This document shows positions 51,980-61,265 of a stretch of DNA of 64,000 nucleotides, one piece after another. Source of the stretch: Nitrospira lenta (GTDB lineage Bacteria > Nitrospirota > Nitrospiria > Nitrospirales > Nitrospiraceae); contig CAMBDY010000002.1 of NCBI GenBank assembly GCA_945865525.1, forward strand, positions 59,188 to 123,187, read 5' to 3'. The translations under genes were made by a program, and so were the position numbers. The notes beneath the pieces were generated by a model. It was not told the DNA's origin and did not search any database. It saw nothing but the letters and a program-made list of their open reading frames with translations. The stretch's first letter is position 1; each line of letters begins with the position of its first letter.

Positions 51980-54610
51980 CTACCGCCCCAACGTCCGTTC
52001 GACCAACCCAAAGACCTTTTTCAGGGCTGTATCTAAGCCGGCCGGGTCCTTCCCGCCTGCCTGCGCCATCTCGGGCCTACCCCCGCCGGTCCCGCCAACC
52101 TCTACCGCCATCTCCTTGATCAGGTCTCCCGCTTTCAGCTTGGCAATCAGATCGTTTGTGACGATAACCAGTAGCGACACCTTGCCGCCATTGGCAGCTC
52201 CGAGCGCCACGACCCCGCTCTTCAATTTATCCCGTAGCTGATCAGCCAAAGCCCGCATGCCATTGACATCCAACCCGTCGGTCCTCTGCACATGCACCGC
52301 AACACCAGCGATCATTTTAGCCGACGACTCGACCGTGGCACCGCTGGCCATTTTCAATTTCAGTTCTTCGAGCTCGCGTTCCTTGTCTTTCAGCTGTGTC
52401 AGGACCTTGCGTGTCTTGGAGACCAATTCGGACTGGCCAACTTTGAGCGTATCAGACAATTCTCGGACGTCGGCTTCCAACTTCTTCATCTGCGCAAATG
52501 CGCCACGGCCGGTCTGCGCCTCGATCCGGCGCACCCCGGCTGCAACACCAGTCTCAGACTCGATCCTGAATAGGCCAATGTCCCCTGTCTGCAGGCAATG
52601 CGTGCCACCGCAGAGTTCTTTGCTAAAGGACTCGACGGTCACCACCCGTACCTGCTCACCGTATTTATCGCCAAAAAACGCCAGCGCGCCCTTGGCCACT
52701 GCATCCTGAATGCTCAACACCTCGGTCGTAACCTTCTCGTTCCTCCGCACCTCATTGTTCACAATTGTTTCAATCTCGTCGATAGCGCGAGTGGAGAGGG
52801 GCCGGAAATGGGCGAAATCAAACCGTAAACGATTCGGTCCGACGAGTGACCCGTACTGCTTGACGTGGGGTCCCAGCAAATCACGCAGAGCGGCATGGAG
52901 CAAGTGCGTGGCCGTATGGTTCCGTTGCGCATCCTGCCTCGTTGTCGCGTTGACGGTCAGACGCAACTGCTCGCCCTCGCGAATCCGCCCTTTTGTGACG
53001 GTCCCCGCATGCAGAATTACCGTCGGTACAGGCCTCGTGGTTTCTTTGATCTCCACCTGCCCGTCCTGCCCCATCAGCACGCCCTGATCTCCAACCTGTC
53101 CGCCGCCTTCCGCATAGAAAGGTGTGACATCCAGAACTAATTCAACCTCATCACCTTCCGCCGCTTCTTTAACCAGCCGATCACCTTTTAAAATTGCCTG
53201 CACGAGGCTCTCGCTCTCCAAGCGATCATAGCCAACAAACTTGGTCGCCCCGAGACGGCTAGCCAGTTCGGTCACCGCAGGCCTGACCGTTTCCTGCTCG
53301 AACCCCCCGGTTTTACGTGCGCGCGTCCTCTGCTCCTCAATGGCCTGATCAAATCCTGCCTCATCGAGCTTCAGCTCCTGCTCGCGGCAGGCCTCGCTGA
53401 TCAAATCCATGGGAAAGCCATACGTATCGTAAAGCTTGAACACGTCTTGGCCTGTCAGCACCTTCTGTCCTGTTAAGCGAGCTTTTGCAATCAACTCATT
53501 CAGAATCGGCAAGCCCTGTTCAAGCGTGGCGATAAACCGCTCCTCCTCGCCTCTCGTCGCTTCAGCAATCGTCGCAGTAGCGTTGCAAACTTCCGAATAG
53601 ATTGGGCCCATCTGGGCCACCACCGCTTCCGTCAATTCGTGGAGAAACGGCTCGACAATGCCCAGTAGCCTGCCATGACGTGCAGCTCGGCGCAGAATCC
53701 GACGGAGCACATAGCCGCGCCCCTCATTCGAGGGCAAGACCCCATCAGCCATCAAGAACGTAATGGCGCGAAGATGATCCACCACCACACGCATCGACCG
53801 GTCTGTCAGCTCCTGCGCTCCATACTGAATCCCGGCTCTGGCAGACACAGACCTGAGTAGAGGCGTGAACACGTCACTGTCGTAATTGCTATAGACGCCC
53901 TGCGCCACGGCCGCCAGCCGTTCCAATCCCATGCCCGTATCGATACTGGGCTTCGGAAGCGGATGCAGCGTACCTGCTGCATCCCGATTGAACTGCATAA
54001 AGACGAGATTCCAAATCTCGATGACGCGATCACCTTCCCCGTTCGGACGATCGTCGCCCGGCACCGACGTGCCCTGGTCGAAATGAAGCTCGGAACAGGG
54101 GCCACAAGGCCCTGTATCCCCCATCTGCCAGAAGTTATCCTTCTCGCCACACCGGATGATGCGTGAAGGCGACACACCCAGCTTCTTCCAGAGTTGATCG
54201 GCTTCGTCGTCGTCGCGGAAGATCGTAACCCACATCTGCGCTTTGTCGAGACCAACCGTCTTGGTCAGAAACTCCCAGCCAAACAGAATGGCCTCTTCCT
54301 TGAAGTAGTCGCCAAAGGAAAAGTTTCCTAACATTTCAAAAAATGTATGGTGCCGTCTGGTATAGCCAACATTTTCCAAGTCGTTGTGCTTGCCTCCGGC
54401 GCGTAGACATTTCTGAACCGTGACCGCTCGCTTATAGGCACGCGTTTCCTCGCCGAGAAAAACTCGCTTGAACTGGTTCATCCCGGCATTGGTAAAGAGC
54501 AGCGTGGGATCCGCTTGAGGAATCAAAGCAGAGCTAGGCACGGCCTGATGACCCTGCTGCTCGAAATACCGAATGAAGGCTTGTCGTAACTCCTGCGTCC
54601 CGTTCTTCAT
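51980..54610 (-). CDS. alaS: Alanyl-tRNA synthetase
   Basis: This 876-residue class II synthetase has the catalytic core (FIRYFEQQGHQAVPSSALIP, FTNAGMNQFK), the editing domain with HTATHLLHAAL and CGGTHCLQTGDIG (zinc ligands), and the C-terminal DHHA1-like domain ending in a glycine-rich segment (GGTGGGRPEMAQAGG). It begins five bases after recX. It charges and proofreads tRNA-Ala. Confidence 0.97.
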   Translation of the reverse strand: MKNGTQELRQAFIRYFEQQGHQAVPSSALIPQADPTLLFTNAGMNQFKRVFLGEETRAYKRAVTVQKCLRAGGKHNDLENVGYTRRHHTFFEMLGNFSFGDYFKEEAILFGWEFLTKTVGLDKAQMWVTIFRDDDEADQLWKKLGVSPSRIIRCGEKDNFWQMGDTGPCGPCSELHFDQGTSVPGDDRPNGEGDRVIEIWNLVFMQFNRDAAGTLHPLPKPSIDTGMGLERLAAVAQGVYSNYDSDVFTPLLRSVSARAGIQYGAQELTDRSMRVVVDHLRAITFLMADGVLPSNEGRGYVLRRILRRAARHGRLLGIVEPFLHELTEAVVAQMGPIYSEVCNATATIAEATRGEEERFIATLEQGLPILNELIAKARLTGQKVLTGQDVFKLYDTYGFPMDLISEACREQELKLDEAGFDQAIEEQRTRARKTGGFEQETVRPAVTELASRLGATKFVGYDRLESESLVQAILKGDRLVKEAAEGDEVELVLDVTPFYAEGGGQVGDQGVLMGQDGQVEIKETTRPVPTVILHAGTVTKGRIREGEQLRLTVNATTRQDAQRNHTATHLLHAALRDLLGPHVKQYGSLVGPNRLRFDFAHFRPLSTRAIDEIETIVNNEVRRNEKVTTEVLSIQDAVAKGALAFFGDKYGEQVRVVTVESFSKELCGGTHCLQTGDIGLFRIESETGVAAGVRRIEAQTGRGAFAQMKKLEADVRELSDTLKVGQSELVSKTRKVLTQLKDKERELEELKLKMASGATVESSAKMIAGVAVHVQRTDGLDVNGMRALADQLRDKLKSGVVALGAANGGKVSLLVIVTNDLIAKLKAGDLIKEMAVEVGGTGGGRPEMAQAGGKDPAGLDTALKKVFGLVERTLGR

Positions 54611-54615
54611 GTGCC

Positions 54616-55101
54616 CTAACTTTCCTCTCGCAGCAGTGGCCCCAGCACAGTTTCAATCGTGTCTTCGTCAAAACCTCGCTGGCTCAGAATTCTCGCCAAC
54701 CGGCCAAGCGTGTGCATCGAGTGACTCTGCCCAGCGATCGTCACCACTTGTTGCGCGAGATCCTCCTCGCTCACCTTACGGTAGGTGGCCCTCACCGTAG
54801 TCTGCACGATCTGTTCAGGACAGCCGGTGGCACGCAGTTCTTCGTGGAGGCGGGCACGGCCCATCGGCATGCGGGCAAGTCGCCGCTCGACCCACCGTAC
54901 CGCAAAGGCCGCGTCGTCGAGGTATTTCAGCGACATCAGCCGTTTGATCGCGGCGCGAGCCGCCGAGGGAGAGGCCCCCTTCGCCGCAAGCAGCCATTCG
55001 ATCTGAGCCTTCGTGCGATCGCTGCGGGCCAGAGCCCGCACCGCGAGCTGTAGCCAATGATCCGAAGACGGTCGCGCCGCTACTATGATTCGTCTACTCA
55101 C
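54616..55101 (-). CDS. recX: Regulatory protein RecX
   Basis: This 161-residue protein consists of three-helix repeats typical of RecX (ALRALARSDRTKAQIEWLLAAKG in pieces, YLDDAAFAVRWVERRLARMPMGRARLHEEL, RGFDEDTIETVL). RecX limits RecA filament growth. It lies downstream of recA in the same direction, as in many bacteria, with a hairpin-rich gap between. Confidence 0.85.
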   Translation of the reverse strand: MSRRIIVAARPSSDHWLQLAVRALARSDRTKAQIEWLLAAKGASPSAARAAIKRLMSLKYLDDAAFAVRWVERRLARMPMGRARLHEELRATGCPEQIVQTTVRATYRKVSEEDLAQQVVTIAGQSHSMHTLGRLARILSQRGFDEDTIETVLGPLLREES

Positions 55102-55176
55102 CCGCCCACGCGTGGCCCGTACGGCATGAGTCGGGCGACGCGAGCCCAGCCTGGTGCACGGGGCAAAAGCAGTTCA

Positions 55177-55235
55177 GGGTTCGAAGTTCAAGGCTTTTGG
55201 AACGTCGAACCCAAAACTTCAAACATTGGGTTTTG
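55177..55235 (-). promoter_or_regulatory. Two mutually exclusive hairpins between recA and recX
   Basis: GGGTTCGA-a-GTTC (55177-55189) pairs with GAAC-g-TCGAACCC (55200-55212), a 13-bp stem with one mismatch. AACCCAA (55208-55214) can instead pair with TTGGGTT (55226-55232). The two share 55208-55212 and cannot form together. In the recA-to-recX transcript this could attenuate recX. It may also be a family of dispersed intergenic repeats. Confidence 0.5.
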
Positions 55236-55283
55236 CCTATCTCGCTCGTCCGGCTCATCTTGCCTGTTTCACTAAGCTACTGT

Positions 55284-56366
55284 TTACGCGCCAACCTTGT
55301 GTGGCCGCTTCTCCTCAGTCTTTTTCTCGTCCTTGACCGGCGCGGCACCTGGCTTGACGGGCGTACACCCAGGCAGACACGCCAGATCGCGCAGCTTCCC
55401 TTCAATCGCACGGGCCAAGGGCTGATTGGTTAACAGAAAATCCCGAACCGCGTCGCGGCCCTGCCCAAGCCGTTCACCCTGGTAGGAATACCAAGCGCCA
55501 GATTTCTCTACCACCTTCTTCTCGACCCCAAGGTCGACCAACTCGCCCATTTTGGAAATTCCCTGGGCAAACAAAATATCAAACTCCGCCTGCTTAAAGG
55601 GCGGTGCCATCTTGTTCTTCACCACCTTCACGCGCACACGGTTACCGGTCACCTCTTGCCCATCCTTGATCGACTCGATGCGCCGGATATCCAGCCGCAC
55701 CGACGAATAGAACTTGAGTGCGTTACCGCCGGTCGTCGTCTCCGGATTGCCAAACATCACGCCGATCTTCATACGAATCTGATTGATGAAAATCAGGGTC
55801 GTCTGTGACTTGGAAATGGCTGCCGTCAATTTTCGAAGGGCCTGCGACATCAGCCTAGCTTGTAACCCCATATGGGCATCGCCCATTTCGCCTTCAATCT
55901 CAGCTCTCGGCACCAGAGCTGCGACCGAGTCCACCACGATGACATCGATCGCTCCACTTCGGACGAGCGTCTCGGCAATTTCCAGCGCCTGTTCCCCTGT
56001 ATCAGGCTGCGACACAAGCAGGTCGTCCGCTTGCACGCCTAGCTTCTTGGCATAGCCTAAATCCAGAGCATGTTCCGCATCGATGAAGGCGGCGGTGCCA
56101 CCGGCCTTCTGCGCTTCTGCAATAACATGGAGGGTCAAGGTCGTCTTGCCCGAAGACTCGGGACCAAAAATCTCGATCACCCGGCCGCGGGGAAGCCCGC
56201 CGACGCCCAAAGCAATATCGAGCCCGAGCGATCCGGTCGAAATCGCCGGAATATTCACCGGCGTATCGGCCTCCCCCATCTTCATAATGGCCCCCTTCCC
56301 ATATTGTTTCTCAATTTGGGACAGGGCTAGATCCAACGCGCGTTTCTTATCGTCTTTTTCAGCCAT
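55284..56366 (-). CDS. recA: Recombinase A
   Basis: This 360-residue protein has Walker [41 protein letters not shown], the loop [15 protein letters not shown] and [23 protein letters not shown]. It drives strand exchange and the SOS response. AGAGGAGC precedes the ATG. recX follows after about 180 bases. Confidence 0.98.
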   Translation of the reverse strand: MAEKDDKKRALDLALSQIEKQYGKGAIMKMGEADTPVNIPAISTGSLGLDIALGVGGLPRGRVIEIFGPESSGKTTLTLHVIAEAQKAGGTAAFIDAEHALDLGYAKKLGVQADDLLVSQPDTGEQALEIAETLVRSGAIDVIVVDSVAALVPRAEIEGEMGDAHMGLQARLMSQALRKLTAAISKSQTTLIFINQIRMKIGVMFGNPETTTGGNALKFYSSVRLDIRRIESIKDGQEVTGNRVRVKVVKNKMAPPFKQAEFDILFAQGISKMGELVDLGVEKKVVEKSGAWYSYQGERLGQGRDAVRDFLLTNQPLARAIEGKLRDLACLPGCTPVKPGAAPVKDEKKTEEKRPHKVGA

Positions 56367-56382
56367 GGGTGCTCCTCTTATG

Positions 56383-56405
56383 TCTGTACAGATTGCCGGA
56401 TTATA
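56383..56405 (-). promoter_or_regulatory. recA promoter -10 and candidate operator
   Basis: On the minus strand a perfect TATAAT (56400-56405) lies about 34 bases before the recA ATG. A 10-bp palindrome, TCTGTACAGA (56383-56392), sits near the expected transcription start. It resembles a compressed CTGT/ACAG site but lacks the 8-base spacer of the enterobacterial LexA box, so LexA binding is uncertain. Confidence 0.4.
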
Positions 56406-56631
56406 CCCAAATTACGAGGGAGAAACCTAGCGGAGAATCACTGGATAATATGGGGCAAACAGGAAGTACCGCCGCATGTTCACTTATTTTTGTAGGTAGC
56501 GTCGATCAGGCTACTGATAGAACCCTGCCCTCAACACTTGTGCCCACGACGCCAGCTAGAAACCCACGGTCGTGCTCATCGGCTCGGCAATGATGGGGCG
56601 TGAAACAGTTCGAGAACACGAACAACCCGAA

Positions 56632-57915
56632 TCACTTTGCCCTCTGATCAAGCAGCCATCGGCGCAGGAGATCCAACGCCGCTTGCGAGGACTGCTGTTT
56701 GATGGCATTCCGATCGCCGTGAAATTGAAACTTTTTCGTGATTGACGGGCCGGCTCCCCCATCTAACCCAACATAAACCAGTCCAACCGGCTTAATGGCA
56801 GTCCCGCCTCCAGGCCCGGCAATACCCGTGACGCTGAGCCCCACGGACACTTTGGCTCGCTCGCGAATGCCGCAGGCCATCGCCGCTGCCACCTCCCAGC
56901 TCACCGCTCCCTGTCGGGCAATGAGATCAGCCGGTACACCCAGCAGCTCTGTCTTAGCCCGATTGCTATAGCAGATGACGCCGCGGTCCACATAAGCAGA
57001 AGAGCCAGCCACCTGGGTCAGCCGATGACCGATCAAGCCTCCCGTACAGGATTCCGCCAACGCGACGGTCAGCCCTAGTGTTGCTAGTTTCCGCCCAACG
57101 ACCTCTTCCATCGTGTCGTGCCCCTGGGTAAAGATCCAATCGCGAAGCCGCGACCGAACCCCGTCTGCCAGCTTTTTCAACAGATCACACTGTTTCTCGT
57201 GAGCCAGTTGATTCCCTTTTGTCGTCAGCGAGACCTGCACGCCCAAGGGCGAGACGAGCAATCCCAGATCGACCAGCGAGCCTTTTGGAACGAGTCCACT
57301 CAACTTGGCATCCACCTCCGCCTCCGCCAAGCCAAACGTATGAAACACCTGACGCACGATTGGCGTTCGTGGAGGCTGACCTGACAATTCACTGGCAGCG
57401 CGCAACAAAGGTAGAGCCTCCTGCAGCATCATCGCTTCCATTTCCCGTGGCACACCTGGCAAGGACACGATCAAAGCCTTCTTCCAGGTCAGGCAGAATC
57501 CCGGCGCAGAACCGACTGGGTTATTCAGAATGGTAGCGCCGGAGGGAATCAAGGCCTGGCGCAACTGCGCGGGGCTGGGGGTGCGGCCCCATTGCGCAAG
57601 CCGAGCCGTCATCCCGTCCAACGCGGCCTTGCGCCGAGCAAGCCTGTACCCGGTGGCGGCGGCCACCGCTCCTCTCGTGCAATCGTCCACCGTCGGACCA
57701 AGCCCACCAGTCATAATGATCACGCGGGCGCGTTTTACGGCTATGTGAATGGCCGTGACAATGTCCTGCTTCTCATCACCGACAACGGACTTGAAACGCA
57801 GAGTGATCCCAAGCTTGCCGAGTTCCTCGGCAAGAAAGAGAGAATTGGAATCGGACCGGCCCCCGATCAAAAGCTCGCTCCCAATCGCGATGATTTCTGC
57901 GGCAATCTGGTTCAT
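56632..57915 (-). CDS. cinA: CinA-family protein (nicotinamide-nucleotide amidase)
   Basis: This 427-residue protein has an N-terminal molybdopterin-binding-like (COG1058) domain (ELLIGGRSDSNSLFLAEELG, TGGLGPTVDD, NPVGSAPGF) and a C-terminal PncC domain (ALAESCTGGLIGHRLTQVAGSS, SVGLSVTGIAGPGGG) that deamidates NMN for NAD recycling. cinA upstream of recA is a frequent arrangement. Confidence 0.94.
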   Translation of the reverse strand: MNQIAAEIIAIGSELLIGGRSDSNSLFLAEELGKLGITLRFKSVVGDEKQDIVTAIHIAVKRARVIIMTGGLGPTVDDCTRGAVAAATGYRLARRKAALDGMTARLAQWGRTPSPAQLRQALIPSGATILNNPVGSAPGFCLTWKKALIVSLPGVPREMEAMMLQEALPLLRAASELSGQPPRTPIVRQVFHTFGLAEAEVDAKLSGLVPKGSLVDLGLLVSPLGVQVSLTTKGNQLAHEKQCDLLKKLADGVRSRLRDWIFTQGHDTMEEVVGRKLATLGLTVALAESCTGGLIGHRLTQVAGSSAYVDRGVICYSNRAKTELLGVPADLIARQGAVSWEVAAAMACGIRERAKVSVGLSVTGIAGPGGGTAIKPVGLVYVGLDGGAGPSITKKFQFHGDRNAIKQQSSQAALDLLRRWLLDQRAK

Positions 57916-58038
57916 CTGGCCTCTCTGATCTATCTTGTTCGCCGGCTTGATCTCATCTGTCTAGTTGGCCGTATTAGACCAGGAAAACTCAACAACCCGG
58001 AGGCACACGACGAGCTGACACGATTTTCGAATATCGCG

Positions 58039-58674
58039 CTACTGAATAGTCGAGAAATCGACCGTAAAACTGGTCTCTCCGCCGTTCGCAGGAAAAACTG
58101 TGATAGTCGTGTTGGCGTTGGGATCGAAGTCTGCGTAGTTGAAAGATCCGATGACCTTTGCCTTGAATCGCGGAGTCTCAGGCCAGGCGGCGCTCCGGTT
58201 GGCCAATCCGTCGAAGCGGACAGTCACGGGCTTGATGGTATTCCCTCCCTGCTCGAACACCATATAACTATCCACCGCGAAGTTGGGCGCATTCCCAAAG
58301 ATGACGGCGCTAACCAACATGGTCCGCCCTTCCAGCACTTGCGTCACCTCAGCCTCGCTCAGCGGGAGCTTACGGAGGGCCACATGCGTTGCCAGGACCG
58401 ACAGACCTCTCAGCTTCGTAATCAAGAATCCACTGGGATGCAGTTCATCGGTGGCACCGAATCGAACATAGAAAGTATCGGGAGGATTCCGCTGCTGCGC
58501 CGCCTCTTTGCCTTGATCAAGGGCGGCCTGAATCTGCTCCCCGGTGGGATGCACGTCAATGGCATGAACTGACAGAGGCAGGAGCAACCTCAGCGTAAGA
58601 ACGCTCCCAAGCAACGCAGCATTCCGCAACCCATAAACTGATGCAAACTGCATGACATGCCAGTACCAGATCAC
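58039..58674 (-). CDS. Secreted hypothetical protein
   Basis: This 211-residue protein starts at a GTG at 58674 with CAGGTG upstream; an internal ATG at 58653 is an alternative. A long hydrophobic signal segment ends near VHA-ID. The mature part contains an amphipathic helix (GEQIQAALDQGKEAAQQ) and beta-rich sequence (AVDSYMVFEQGGNTIKPVTVRFDG, FNYADFDPNANTTITVFPANGG). No family is recognised. It is divergent from the Cld-family gene. Confidence 0.7.
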   Translation of the reverse strand: MIWYWHVMQFASVYGLRNAALLGSVLTLRLLLPLSVHAIDVHPTGEQIQAALDQGKEAAQQRNPPDTFYVRFGATDELHPSGFLITKLRGLSVLATHVALRKLPLSEAEVTQVLEGRTMLVSAVIFGNAPNFAVDSYMVFEQGGNTIKPVTVRFDGLANRSAAWPETPRFKAKVIGSFNYADFDPNANTTITVFPANGGETSFTVDFSTIQ

Positions 58675-58714
58675 TTTTCACCTGTCAACGCCGCCTCCAA
58701 CGCTCCTCAGCCGG

Positions 58715-58742
58715 TTGACAATGGCGAAGATGGAATGATAAA
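58715..58742 (+). promoter_or_regulatory. Promoter of the Cld/HemQ-family gene
   Basis: A perfect TTGACA (58715-58720) followed after 16 bases by GATAAA (58737-58742) fits a sigma70 promoter, leaving a leader of about 45 bases before the ATG at 58796. Confidence 0.5.
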
Positions 58743-58795
58743 AAAAGAGTATCCGACTTAATGCGCTTTTTCAAGAAGTTATACGGAGGAGTTCG

Positions 58796-59530
58796 ATGTC
58801 AACCCGTGAACAAACCCCAGCAGCGCCAGCGCCAGCCCCGGCCCCTAAACGCCAATATGTGAACTTCGCCTTCTATAAAATCGACTCGGCCTGGCGCCGT
58901 CTCCCCGAAAGCGAGCGCACCAAAGGCAAGCAGGAGTTCCTACGCGCGGTTGAAGAGTATACCGGTCGGGTCCTCGTGGTACCCTATTCCTCGGTCGGGA
59001 TCAGAGGCGATTGCGACATCATGCTCTGGCGGATCAGCTACGAGCTCGAACTGTTCCAGGAGATGACCACCAAGATCCTAGCCTCAGGCTTAGGTCAGTA
59101 CCTGACTACGCCCTACTCCTATCTAGCGATCACCAAACGCTCAGTCTACGTAGATCACCATACCCACGAGAATCAAGAGAGCAAGCGTTTGACGGTCGTG
59201 CCAGGAAAAGCCAAGTACATTTTCGTATACCCATTTCTCAAGACGCGCGAATGGTTTCTCCTCACGAAGGCCGCGCGGCAAGGCATGATGGACGAACATA
59301 TCGAAGTCGGTCATCGCTTCCCCTCTGTGAAACTGAACACGACGTACTCGTTCGGGTTAGACGACCAGGAGTGGGTGGTGGCGTTTGAAAGCGATAAGCC
59401 GGAAGACTTCCTAGACCTTGTGATGGCGCTTCGCGAGACCGAAGGGTCACGCTACACGCTGCGCGACACACCAATTTTCACCTGCATTCGCAACCCGCTC
59501 AAGGAAACCCTCGACACCCTCGGCGGCTAA
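58796..59530 (+). CDS. Chlorite dismutase/HemQ-family heme protein
   Basis: This 244-residue protein has no signal peptide but a proline/alanine-rich N-terminus. It shows the family core KYIFVYPFLKTREWFLL, the proximal heme histidine H168 in MMDEHIEVGH, and YSFGLDDQEWVVAFE. By spacing, the position of the distal arginine of true chlorite dismutases is a leucine (L180), and it is not the glutamine of Listeria-type coproheme decarboxylases either, so chlorite degradation is unlikely. It may be a coproheme decarboxylase-like or other heme enzyme. CGGAGGAG precedes the ATG. Confidence 0.85.
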   Translation: MSTREQTPAAPAPAPAPKRQYVNFAFYKIDSAWRRLPESERTKGKQEFLRAVEEYTGRVLVVPYSSVGIRGDCDIMLWRISYELELFQEMTTKILASGLGQYLTTPYSYLAITKRSVYVDHHTHENQESKRLTVVPGKAKYIFVYPFLKTREWFLLTKAARQGMMDEHIEVGHRFPSVKLNTTYSFGLDDQEWVVAFESDKPEDFLDLVMALRETEGSRYTLRDTPIFTCIRNPLKETLDTLGG

Positions 59531-59559
59531 CGCCCACAAGAATCAACGTCTCGAAGACG

Positions 59560-59583
59560 GCCTTCGGTCTCGCGATCGAAGGC
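59560..59583 (+). terminator. Hairpin after the Cld-family gene
   Basis: GCCTTCG (59560-59566) pairs with CGAAGGC (59577-59583) around a 10-base loop, 30 bases after the stop. An overlapping CGAAG/CTTCG pairing is also possible. No T tract follows, so it is a weak terminator candidate. Confidence 0.35.
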
Positions 59584-59794
59584 TGTGTTTGGTTTGTCGT
59601 TCGGGAGGCGTCCTCATATCGCGCCGTTCGCAGGCAGGAGTGTCGCTGCCTGCGCGGTACGCTTTCTCGCCTATACTCTGGTAGACTGTTTACGCATTCC
59701 GCGGCGGGATCGCCGCTTTGACAGCCCAATCATCAATATGATACCTCTACGCGGTGAGGAGCGGGCACTAAGAGTCAGGCGCCTCGCACTAGCT

Positions 59795-60007
59795 ATGGCT
59801 GACAATAACGCACTTTATGCGATCCGCTTTCCTGACGGATCATTGAGCCTGTACATCGACGAAGACTACGCGATCGAACGCGGGGTCGACCCTGCCACCC
59901 TCACGCGTGTAGATATCCCTCGGGATATGTTCGTCAGCGGGACCATTCAAGAGATTCGCGAATATGTCGCCCTCTATCTGGAATCGCGCCATTCCGGTAC
60001 CGCATAG
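59795..60007 (+). CDS. Small hypothetical protein
   Basis: This 70-residue protein (from the ATG at 59795) reads naturally: ALYAIRFPDGSLSLYIDEDYAIERGV then DIPRDMFVSGTIQEIREYVALYLES. An upstream ATG at 59738 would add 19 residues; neither start has a good ribosome site. It looks like a compact alpha/beta domain. It is followed nine bases later by the gene at 60017, so they are likely partners. Confidence 0.6.
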   Translation: MADNNALYAIRFPDGSLSLYIDEDYAIERGVDPATLTRVDIPRDMFVSGTIQEIREYVALYLESRHSGTA

Positions 60008-60016
60008 AGGATCCAA

Positions 60017-61213
60017 ATGACCACCATCGCCGTACCCACGTCCCCCCTAACCGCTGACATAATTCGATCTACCATCGATACCATGCCGATGCAAGGCAGG
60101 ATCATGCTGCGGCTAATCCTACTCCAGCACTTCGACATAACAGACGAAGAACTGCTGTACATAGTGGCAGACCAACCGGATCCTCGCTGCGTTAGCGGTA
60201 CCAAGCGCATCCACGACGTCCTGACTAAAGAATCGATCAAAGCCGTCACGGGTAGGCGCGATCAATACCGCCGGCAGGTTCGACTGAAGCGGGAGCGAAC
60301 CTGGCTACAATGCGAATCGCTACAACGACTCCAGCGCCTGCGCGAAGGCCTCGCTGAGCGAGCCCGCATCCTCCTGACCAAGCGTTTCGCCCTCTCCACC
60401 GAAACCCTCGACGCCTTGGAGACCTCCGCCAGAACCGTGCTGCCTAGGCCGGCCATCCGACTGCTGGAACAACGGTGGGAAGACAATGAGATCACGGCCG
60501 AGAACTATCAGCAACAACGGCTCAGCATCGAATACCAAACCCAGCTCCGCATGGCTGAGAAATATTGCAAACGGCTCAATCTGGCGGAACGTGAGCGGCA
60601 GACCGCGATCTATGCGCCGCTGCTGGATCACGAAATTGGGCATGTCTGGGGCATTCCGGCCGGCAGTCTCACGGCACGAAAAGTCAAATACATCACGCAA
60701 TATCTACAGACGCTCCAAGCAAAAATGCAGGCTGGCTCGCCCGGGCTCGCCACAACCACCGCACCCTTGGATTTGTGGAAAGAAACCTTCGCAGTGCTCG
60801 CGGAGCAACCAGTTGAACGATCGCTTTCGACTTACGACGGACTGGAAAAAACTGAGTCTGCACTCATCGACAAACTTACCTTGATGGTTTGGGGCAGCCT
60901 GGCGGAGGAAAGCGAGGTCAAATTCTGGACCTCGCTCGTGTTCGGTGCTAGCTCTAATGCCATGCATTCTGAAATCACCAGAAATCTGTTTGGGCTACAG
61001 CGGCTCACCGCCATCCTCAACGACATGGACACCTCGATTGAGGCCTTGGATGAAGAATTGCTCACACGGACTGCGCCACGGCAGAAACTTGAGGTAGCCG
61101 CGCTGGATAGCTCGGCCGAACCAGCTGCGCAGGAATTGAGCGAAGCGCAGGCCCAGATCCTCAGCAGCATGCGAGGGGAAGACGCGGGCAGCAAAGCCTC
61201 CGACAAGTGGTAG
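60017..61213 (+). CDS. Hypothetical protein with long helices
   Basis: This 398-residue protein is predicted to be nearly all helical and highly charged. The N-terminus resembles a small helical bundle (GRIMLRLILLQHFDITDEELLYIV), and a basic stretch follows (GRRDQYRRQVRLKRERTWLQ in part). A C-terminal coiled coil precedes a disordered tail. No signal or membrane segment is present. The family is not recognised. It pairs with the small gene upstream. Confidence 0.68.
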   Translation: MTTIAVPTSPLTADIIRSTIDTMPMQGRIMLRLILLQHFDITDEELLYIVADQPDPRCVSGTKRIHDVLTKESIKAVTGRRDQYRRQVRLKRERTWLQCESLQRLQRLREGLAERARILLTKRFALSTETLDALETSARTVLPRPAIRLLEQRWEDNEITAENYQQQRLSIEYQTQLRMAEKYCKRLNLAERERQTAIYAPLLDHEIGHVWGIPAGSLTARKVKYITQYLQTLQAKMQAGSPGLATTTAPLDLWKETFAVLAEQPVERSLSTYDGLEKTESALIDKLTLMVWGSLAEESEVKFWTSLVFGASSNAMHSEITRNLFGLQRLTAILNDMDTSIEALDEELLTRTAPRQKLEVAALDSSAEPAAQELSEAQAQILSSMRGEDAGSKASDKW

Positions 61214-61265
61214 CGCCGCCTGTCTGATTGTTCTTTGCTCCCAGTGAGGTATAAGAGAGGTATAC

